Below, piece by piece: positions 57,001-64,000 of a DNA stretch of 64,000 nt. The DNA lies in contig NW_024065251.1 of the NCBI RefSeq assembly GCF_009727055.1, positions 334,998-398,997 on the forward strand, in the 5' to 3' direction. Both the position numbers and the translations under genes were made by a program. A model generated the notes under the pieces. That model was given only the letters and a program-made list of their open reading frames with translations, was not told the origin of the DNA and made no database searches. Within the stretch, counting starts at the first letter, position 1. The number at the start of each line of letters is the position of its first letter. The stretch is from Benincasa hispida. Its lineage: Eukaryota; Streptophyta; Magnoliopsida; Cucurbitales; Cucurbitaceae.

Positions 57001-57767
57001 CAGTTTAGCAAAAAATTAATAATGACCCACATATTCCATTTTGCAAATGATGTTTCAGTGATTTAAGGACAAGCCACCGGAAGGGTGGTTATCACCCCTT
57101 CCCTGAAATTGAACTTTCTCAACCAATCAATAACACCATAAATTTATGTTAGTCAACCATGAATTTGATCAGAAATCATAACTCCTTTACAATTCTTGTA
57201 AGTGTAACCCTTCATTTGAGACGCTAGATTCTATCCCAATTTGACCAACCAAGGAAAACGATTGGGGCAAAATTTAAAGTGATCGATCCAGAAACCATTT
57301 CTAAAGTTTACCCTAATATGACCTAAACATGCACAAATCAATCGAAGGGGGATGCTCCTAGGATGGCCTCGAAGGTGTGCAAGAAGATTTCATGATGCAA
57401 ATCTAATGAAGGAGACCGTAACATGTTGAACACATATTCTTCTTCCACTTATTTAAACACTCTCTCGAAAAATCATTCACTTGATATTGACCCAGCAAAC
57501 ACCATCTGAAGGGAAGCGCTCCCAAGGAGCCTCGAGGTCAAGCATGGTCTCATGGTGTGACTTTTAGGGAGAACGGGATGGAAAAAATTAACATATCGTC
57601 TATATCTTTTCCTCCCACTGAGTATTTTACAAAAAAATGAGTTATTAACTTAGTAAAAGTCGGCTAAATTAACCACATACATTCATCAACAGAACAATTA
57701 TTTGTGCAAGAATCACACCATCAACTAATTTAATTCCGAAAATTTAAAATTTGGGGAACCCAAAATA

Positions 57768-57781
57768 CCGCTCTGATACCA
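57768..57781 (-). other. Primer-binding site, second copy
   Basis: Counterpart of 50044-50057: minus strand TGGTATCAGAGCGG, with an extra base in the spacer before the LTR D end. Confidence 0.75.
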
Positions 57782-60700
57782 ACATGAAAGGTTTGTGAAA
57801 ACCCTAGACGAAAGCAAATTGTTTCCCCCAATTTTAATTACACAGAATCATAAAATTCAGTAACCTAAATATGCATTCTACAAAAAAAATTTACAGTGTG
57901 CCTTCAAAAACTGTAAGAAGAGGAGAAGAGGATTAAGAAAAATACTAACCCTTGAAGTCCAAAAAAAAACTTCACGAAAAATCCCTCTCAAACGATTGGT
58001 GATCTCTTCTGTATCAACACCAAATCACATAATTCCACGAAATAATTCGTACACAAAGAATACCTCTGTATTCTCTTTAAGGTGAGAGCGAAGGAGAAAG
58101 TTATGGTCTTCTCTTAAATTTCAGGAGAGAGTTAGAGATAGAGGACTGAGCGCAGAGGCAAAAGAGACTCTTATTTTATTTTTGTGTAACTCTCAGCATT
58201 GTTATGCGTACAGAATGAGGAAGAAAACAGTTCATCAAAAACCACCCACAATTGTCATTTGAGACATATTAGGGGGAGGGAGTAAACTCCCTCCTTAATT
58301 AATTTAAAAAAATCAAATTTAAAAAAACTAATTAAATTGATTTATATATAATATATATATATATAATTAATACTTTATTATATATATAACATAACATATA
58401 ACCTAATTTATATTACATCAAATATAATATAAACCTATGGTTTAAATCTCTCAATATCATAGATATTAATTGAATCAAAAATTCATATTAAATTAGTTAT
58501 TGAATCCAATTCATATAATAATATTTGAATCATATTTAAATATTTATTTTCTCTCAAAAAAAACTTTATATTAACTAATATCATCAATACATTATTTTAA
58601 TTATATCAGATACACATTGAATTAATTAATAAATAATATATATAATTAATTCTCTCAATTAATTTGAACAAATTAATTAATCCAAAATCAAACTGAATCT
58701 TAATAATCCCGATAGCTACCAGATAAGACTTATGACCTATTGATTGAGCAAAAAGTAACTCGATAATTAATTAAACACTTTAATTAAAATTACCCAACAC
58801 CAATAACTTCGGCACTCCATCTAAAGAAAGATAGATCACCTTCGCATTACAATATACTTCTATATCCATTAGATATAACAGTCAACAATGTAAAACTGTT
58901 CAACAAATTTGCTCGTAAGGTAGTTGAACCAAAAATTATTCGTTTTAAACCCCTGTAGTTACATCATAACTCCTTAAGTACTTTGATCCTCTAATGAACA
59001 ATATCATAGTCCAATATACCAACCCCTCTCGGGCTAAAAAATGGTTGTGGCGACACATTGTTCAAAAACTCGAAATCGGTTCTTAAAGGGAGCATTTATT
59101 TATTACGTTGACAGTAGGGAAATGAGTGAATTTCGTTTTGTTGTAGTTGTATTCCTAGTTCCCCAACAGACGAATCTCCAAAATGGTAGGTATAATTGAG
59201 CAGCGAAATGGCCACTCTCACCCACGTAGGACCGCTTTCATAGGTAGAGTTCATACTCATTCAAGGATTCAGGTCCATGTCACCTATGTGTGGGTTTTTA
59301 TGTCCTAAAACGTCGTGGTATGTAAAAAATGGAGCTTATTTCTAAATTCAATAAAATTGTTTATTGAATACGATCTATTGCTTGAAATAGAAATCCAATA
59401 AACCGTAAAGTCTTTTGAACTATTGGATGAGTACTTGAACTTTATGTGAAGACATAAAAGTGGATCAGGTTCGAGTAAATAGTCAAAGTGATCTAATTTA
59501 GTACAAGATAAGGTTGATACCTTAATTATGGTACACTATTGGATACGGCCCCGCTCGGTAGTTGTTACAAGAGTTTGTAAAGTGCTAATAAATGAGTAAT
59601 GTGCCTAATTCGTTCATGTTGGCATGAGAAGTGGTGGGTGTCCTTTTGCAAAAGAGTTGTACAAGATTGGACCACAAACATAAGTCACTCTTACTTTATA
59701 ACGTTATTTACTGTTTAAGACTGACTATTTCAAAGCGATGATACTAGGTAACTTGACTAAATCCTGAGCTAACTATAAAACTCGACGACTTGTTTATCTG
59801 GGATTGGCCCTTAGATTTGCATAGTGGGTTTGGCTCAACAGCCCAGCTCAATTATGACTGCCATTTCAGGGTAAGACTGGATAGAATAGCTGGTGACATA
59901 GGGTGCCAAGAAGGGAATTCACTCCTTACCGCTTTAGGGTAGTAGAGGTTGTTCCTTAAGTGTTGAATCTGGGGCTTGTAGAAGGGTTAATCCCGCCCTC
60001 ATTTAGTATGAGAGGGACTCGATTTTTGTGATTGGGATCACAAAACAATGTTCATTAGGGATCAGTGGGGATTAAGGGGAATAAGAGGTAATTTCGGGGG
60101 TAAAACAGAGATTGAGCCCACTTAGTGACGAACAGCTGTGAAGGGTTTAACTTACTATCATGGTATTATCGAGTGGACATAATATATTTAAGCGAGGGAG
60201 TTAACTATGGCTTTAGTGGAGTGACCCATTAGTTTACGAAATGATGGGTTAGATCGGTCCTATATGAGTTTAGCCGATTAATCTTCGGATCGATTGGAGC
60301 CCCATGATTGTAGTCCATGAGGTCCCCTATTAACTCGGAAATGATTAACTCTAGAGTAGTGTGATAAGTTAATTTTGAACCTTCAAATTAAATCAAACGA
60401 ATAGAGAAATATATTTAAATAATTAATATATGGAAGATGAATTTGTGTAAAAATTAATTTTAGAGTATTGGAGGATCAAGCTATTAAATTAATTAGAATT
60501 ATTTAAATTATTATAAATAATTATTTATTAATTTTTAATATGATATTAAATTAATTAAGTTATTAAATTATTAAATAATATTTATTAATTTATTAGAAAA
60601 ATAATTTTAATGAAATTAATTTGTAAAATTAATAAAGATGACTTATAGATAAAATATGAGAGGACATTTTTAAAAATCAAAATAGTAATTTGGAAAATTG

Positions 60701-61820
60701 AAAAATCACAACAAACTTGAAAAAATGGGTTTTTTCAAGTCATCTTCAACTTGCTCATAAGGAACCCACCCCTCTTTCTTCGTTTACTCCAACATGGCTG
60801 CATCCATGCAGCACATCTCTTTGCATGGATATGTTGCAATATAATGAAAGATTTGGTAGAGCAACGGGCCAAATTTGTACGCATACACTACAAGAAATTA
60901 AATGTTAAAATATTAAGTAGGACGAAAATTTTATTTAAAAAGGATGTAAATGATAATACACTAACCCTAATTTTAGAAAAGCAGGAAAACAAATAAATAT
61001 ATAAGTAATGGAAATGAAAAAGATCATATATAAATTTAATAGGAAAATCGGGGTGGAAATTTAGAATTGAAAAAAAATAGATAAATTTATTAATTATCCA
61101 AAAATAATGAATAGGGGAACAAAATCAAGGGAGGAATTAAAGTTAGAAGTTGGACGCTAGCTAATTCAGGAACAAAGGGCTAAGTAGATAACTTTTTTGT
61201 TTGGGCATGCTCACTGGAAGAATTGGAGGTGAATAATTGGCCATAATACTCTAAAATTGAAAGAGTTAAAAAGGGGAAAGTGGAATAGACAAGCAGTGAA
61301 GCACCAACGTGTGAAAACTAGCGAGATTTTGGAGAGAAAATTGGAGAGAGCGAGATTGGAGAGACAAAATTGAAAGAGAGCGAGAGTAAAAAGAGAGTGA
61401 GATTCTCAGTGAACAGCGGGAGAGAGCAAGGGTGGGAGGCGGGAATGGGAGCGGGAGCAGGGGCGGGAGTGGGAGTGGGATGGAGCGGGAGCGGTGAGCG
61501 AGAAGTGAGAGAGTGAGAACCAGAAAAGAGTGAAAGCGAGAGTCCGAGAGCCAAACACGAGAAAAGCTGGAGAGAGCGAGATTCTGAGAACAAAAAAGAG
61601 CGAGATTGGACAGGAACGTGGATTATGCATTGAATTTGACCACGAACTCTTATAGATTAATACATGGTGAACCAAAATTTAATACAACATAGGGTTAAAG
61701 CGTAGGGCAAACGTTAGCCAAAATTAGGTGTCTTAATTAAGAGAAATTCCTTTAAACCCTAAGTAATTTAAAAGAAGACATTGTAGGCATGAGTTGTCAC
61801 TGAGAAGAGCTGAAAACCAC

Positions 61821-61829
61821 TATAAATAG
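61821..61829 (+). promoter_or_regulatory. TATA box of the Gypsy LTR
   Basis: TATAAATAG in the sequence CCACTATAAATAGGACC, conserved between both copies of this LTR. Confidence 0.55.
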
Positions 61830-62209
61830 GACCTTTTGCCTGAAGATTTAACCATTCCTCAAACAAATCTCAGTAAACAAAGAACGTATGAAAGAGTAAG
61901 TGGGTGAGTAAGGAGTTCTGTGAGGTTAGAAGATAAAGCTCGGGTGAGGTGCTACCCAATTTCCTTCTAGTTAAGAGTGAAAGCTCTACTGATCAAACCA
62001 ATAAGGAATAATAAGAATAATTAAGGATCGCAAGTCAAGGTAAGTAGTTATTTCACCAAAGTGTTTCAGGTAGTATACCTTTAATATGCTTGCATATTAG
62101 TTATTGTTATGTTGCATTACATGTTAAAATAAAGTTTTCGACAAAGGGACCATGCATTAATGTTTGTTCATAAGATTAAATTTTTAATTAGATAAAAGGT
62201 TATGTTTTA

Positions 62210-62375
62210 GGCCTAGTAGGGCATGTATGGCTGCACCCCTCTAGACCCAATCTATGTCAAGATTTATTCTAGGCTAGCAAGGCATGTATGGTTGCACACC
62301 TCTAGACCCAATTCTATGTCAAGATTATGCTAGGGACTAACAGGGTATGTATGGTTGCATCCCTTTAGTCAATCT
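62210..62375 (+). repeat. Three tandem units of about 62 bp in the Gypsy LTR
   Basis: Units start near 62210, 62273 and 62334, each with GGCATGTATGGNTGCA-like sequence, CCTCTAGACCCAAT (CCCTTTAGTCAAT in the third) and TATGTCAAGATT. Confidence 0.8.
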
Positions 62376-62400
62376 TACGTTTTATGTTAATGGTTGATGT

Positions 62401-62645
62401 TGGATGCGACTCTGGCCTACTGACTGCATACCCGCTAATCATCAGATGGTTAGTTTCGCCTAAGTCCTCACTTCCTATCAAGGGCGGAGAAAATTTATTA
62501 GTGATGTGGATGCGACTTGGCCCTACTGACTGCATGAACCCGCTTAACACANNNNNNNNNNNNNNNNNNNNNNNNNCTAATCATCAGATGGGTTAGTTTT
62601 CGCCTAAGTCCTCATCTTCCTATCAGGGCGGAGAAATTTACGTTA
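62401..62645. repeat. Overlapping ends around a 25-N gap
   Basis: A segment starting TGGATGCGAC and containing CTAATCATCAGATGG and GGGCGGAGAAA occurs at about 62401-62500. It recurs in two parts at 62507-62551 and 62577-62640, on either side of the Ns 62552-62576. The two sides seem to be the same DNA. Confidence 0.8.
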
Positions 62646-63082
62646 GAAGCATAACCGACCACCACATGTTATTATATGTTTTCGGTCCCAATCATTTGTT
62701 TTCTGGACATGTTGCATGTGATTGTGCATTTGGTCACTACCTTATATGAGAACTACTTACTGGGTATATTATATACTCATCCTATTTTTACAGACTTTGT
62801 AGGAAAAGACACAGCATAGGTGGCAGAATTGGACGTCGCTCAAATAGCCAACCATCAAACTCACTATTATAGGCATATGCATTTTTGTATCACCACACTA
62901 GTGTTTTATGGATCCTGGTGTTTTGTAAAATAAACTTTTTATATAGTTTTCTACCTAATTAATAAAATCTTAGATATATTCTTTTGAGATTTTTGTCCAA
63001 AACTCATCTCATAATAGAAAAGTCTAAGCATGCATGTCGTAACGGTCGGACCATAGTATGTAAGGATCCAGTCATTACAGGT

Positions 63083-63094
63083 TGGTATCAGAGC
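63083..63094 (+). other. Primer-binding site of the Gypsy element
   Basis: TGGTATCAGAGC, tRNA-iMet type, 3 nt after the LTR end; usual for chromovirus-type Gypsy elements. Confidence 0.88.
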
Positions 63095-63304
63095 ATTTGA
63101 GCCAATTAGGCTCTACTAGTTAGAAGAGTCGTGGTGTTTTATGGTTCGGCTTGTTAAGTGATGCCCACAGTCATGCCAAATACGCTGGTAAGTAGAATTT
63201 TCAAACGAGTAATTTAGTAAATAACATAGTAAACATAAGGTATGAGTTAAAAAAAATTAAAATTAGATTGCTTCCTTATTATGAAAACAAAATGTGTGTA
63301 CCAG

Positions 63305-64000
63305 ATGCCACCACAAAGGGCTCCAACACGACGAGGCAGACCTCGAAGTGAATCCACAAGGGATTAAAATCAAGGACATGGATAGATGCCTTACGTGTTA
63401 CTTACACCTGAAGCGTTACGAATACTAATACAAAATATGAGTAATGAAAACACAACCTCGTCCACCACACCAATAACCAACGATACAAATGACTCGAAGA
63501 TCATCGAGAATTCAGGAAGTTCAATCCTTCAACATTTGATGGATCATCTGTGGATCCAATTATAGTAGAGAATTGGATAACAGAAATAGAAACTATTTTC
63601 CGCCATATGAATATCCCTGAAGAACAGAAAGTAAATTGTGCCACCTTCATGTTAAGAGGCGATGCAAAGTTCTGGTGTGAATCCACACAAAGAACAATCA
63701 AAGGTTCAGTCTCATGGCAGCAATTCAATAAGGCTTTTTACAACAAGTATTTCCCTTTGACAGTGAAATATCAAAAGAAAGTAAAATTTCTTAATCTTCG
63801 TCAAGAGTACATGTCGTTGGTAGAGTATGAACGAAAATTTGATCGCTTGTCTCACTTTGTTCCTCGACTAGTGGACACAGAAGAGAAGAAGGTGGAAAGG
63901 TTTATTTGGGGATTAAGAGAAGGCATTCGAGGCATTGTTACTGCTTTCCGACACAAAGAGTATGCCCTTGCCCTCGAGTCGGCCTTACTCATGGAAGTAG
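63305..64000 (+). CDS. gag: Gypsy gag, partial at window end, frame broken upstream
   Basis: Possible start at ATG 63305 (MPPQRAPTRRGRPRSESTRD), about 210 bp after the primer site, then a stop near 63365 and a frame change before 63511. From 63511 to the window end 163 codons are open: FRKFNPSTFDGSSVDPIIVE, ENWITEIETIFRHM, MLRGDAKFWCESTQ, FNKAFYNKYFP, YERKFDRLSHFVPRLV and RFIWGLREGIRG. This is the Retrotrans_gag capsid domain of a Ty3/Gypsy element. The iMet-type primer site and long LTR fit a Tekay/Del-like chromovirus, but no RT or chromodomain is in view. It is the best-preserved gag in the window; the upstream frame breaks may be sequence errors. Confidence 0.85.

Larger units (their letters stand above)
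54470..62190. repeat. Noisy second copy of 46800-54430
   Basis: Collinear, same orientation: Sirevirus gag (54471-56170, minus), short Copia gag (56200-56935, minus), leader (to 57767), primer site (57768-57781), LTR D (57783-59287), LTR A (59288-60853), Gypsy LTR (from 60854). The differences are mainly 1-4-nt insertions and losses, with few substitutions. In 150 bp compared (from 48661 against 56370) I count about ten indels and no clear substitution. This profile fits unpolished long-read sequence rather than evolution. Confidence 0.9.
60854..63079 (+). repeat. Gypsy LTR, full length (5' LTR)
   Basis: From the garbled start TGGTAGAGCAACGGGCCAAA (copy 1 has TGTAACAACCCAAA) to AGTCATTACA at 63079, just before a primer site, so a 5' LTR of about 2.2 kb. 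Contents in order: purine tract with GGGAGN array (61433-61495), TATA box (61821-61829), three tandem units of about 62 bp (62210-62375), a 25-N gap (62552-62576) between overlapping ends, and the U5 end. The first 1.3 kb carry read-type errors. Confidence 0.8.

Noticed and set aside
46800..62190. Biological segmental duplication as the preferred reading of the tandem copy
   Set aside because: The indel-dominated differences, the GC-rich junk insertion and the nearby N gap favour an assembly cause. The possibility is kept open in the findings.
63083..63094. TGGTATCAGAGC-like sequences as pieces of tRNA genes
   Set aside because: They lie exactly at LTR edges and match the 3' end of tRNA in the antisense sense only; they are primer-binding sites.

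Overview
The window is plant nuclear heterochromatin built almost wholly of nested, broken LTR retrotransposons. I found no convincing host gene, tRNA, rRNA, CRISPR array or prokaryotic feature. The plant assignment rests on Ty1/Copia elements with tRNA-iMet-type primer sites, a Sirevirus with an envelope-like reading frame, Ty3/Gypsy elements with tRNA-Asp-type or iMet-type primer sites, and AT-rich LTRs. The gag and pol wording resembles Copia and Gypsy families I associate with Cucurbitaceae (melon, cucumber and relatives). That family-level call is recall-based inference, not something the sequence proves.

Layout. 1-5068: two Copia remnants (leader, gag) separated by an LTR of family 'A' (2286-4015). 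5069-7063: LTR, tRNA-Asp-type primer site and 5' internal part of a Gypsy-like element. 7064-15909: chain of LTRs and truncated Copia pol pieces (LTR A, RNase H, LTR B, RT-RNase H, LTR B) with a minus-strand solo LTR of family 'D' (10349-12358) inside the first LTR B. 15910-22361: 3' half of a Sirevirus with an envelope-like frame split by two solo LTRs with perfect target duplications. 22362-24005: AT-rich sequence I cannot assign, holding a degenerate repeat of about 200 bp. 24006-29039: the one structurally complete Copia element, with CAAAA target duplications and unusual TATT...AATA LTR ends. 29114-33879: Copia fragments on both strands, ending in an LTR with a dense cluster of W-box motifs. 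33880-45512: a minus-strand Copia (integrase, protease, gag, leader, LTR D) whose LTR is interrupted by a minus-strand Gypsy element (37598-43640) with GGTAC target duplications. 45513-54440: LTR A piece, minus-strand Sirevirus gag, minus-strand short-gag Copia with LTR D, LTR A, and the start of a long Gypsy LTR. 54470-62190: a second, indel-riddled copy of 46800-54430. 60854-64000: the Gypsy LTR in full, its primer site and the start of its gag.

How it fits together. Target duplications give a relative order: the Sirevirus predates the two LTRs inside its envelope-like frame, LTR B predates the solo LTR D in it, and the LTR D at 37145 predates the Gypsy in it. Several LTRs sit between unrelated flanks without matching target duplications, which points to recombination between LTRs. 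Nearly every coding part is dead by stops, frameshifts, lost catalytic residues or truncation. Many stops are TAG at conserved Gln (CAG) or Trp (TGG) positions, as expected from deamination of methylated cytosine. Several features look like assembly faults: two single-N joins between identical 82-85 bp ends, a 25-N join between overlapping noisy ends, a 20-N gap, and the 7.7 kb noisy tandem copy.
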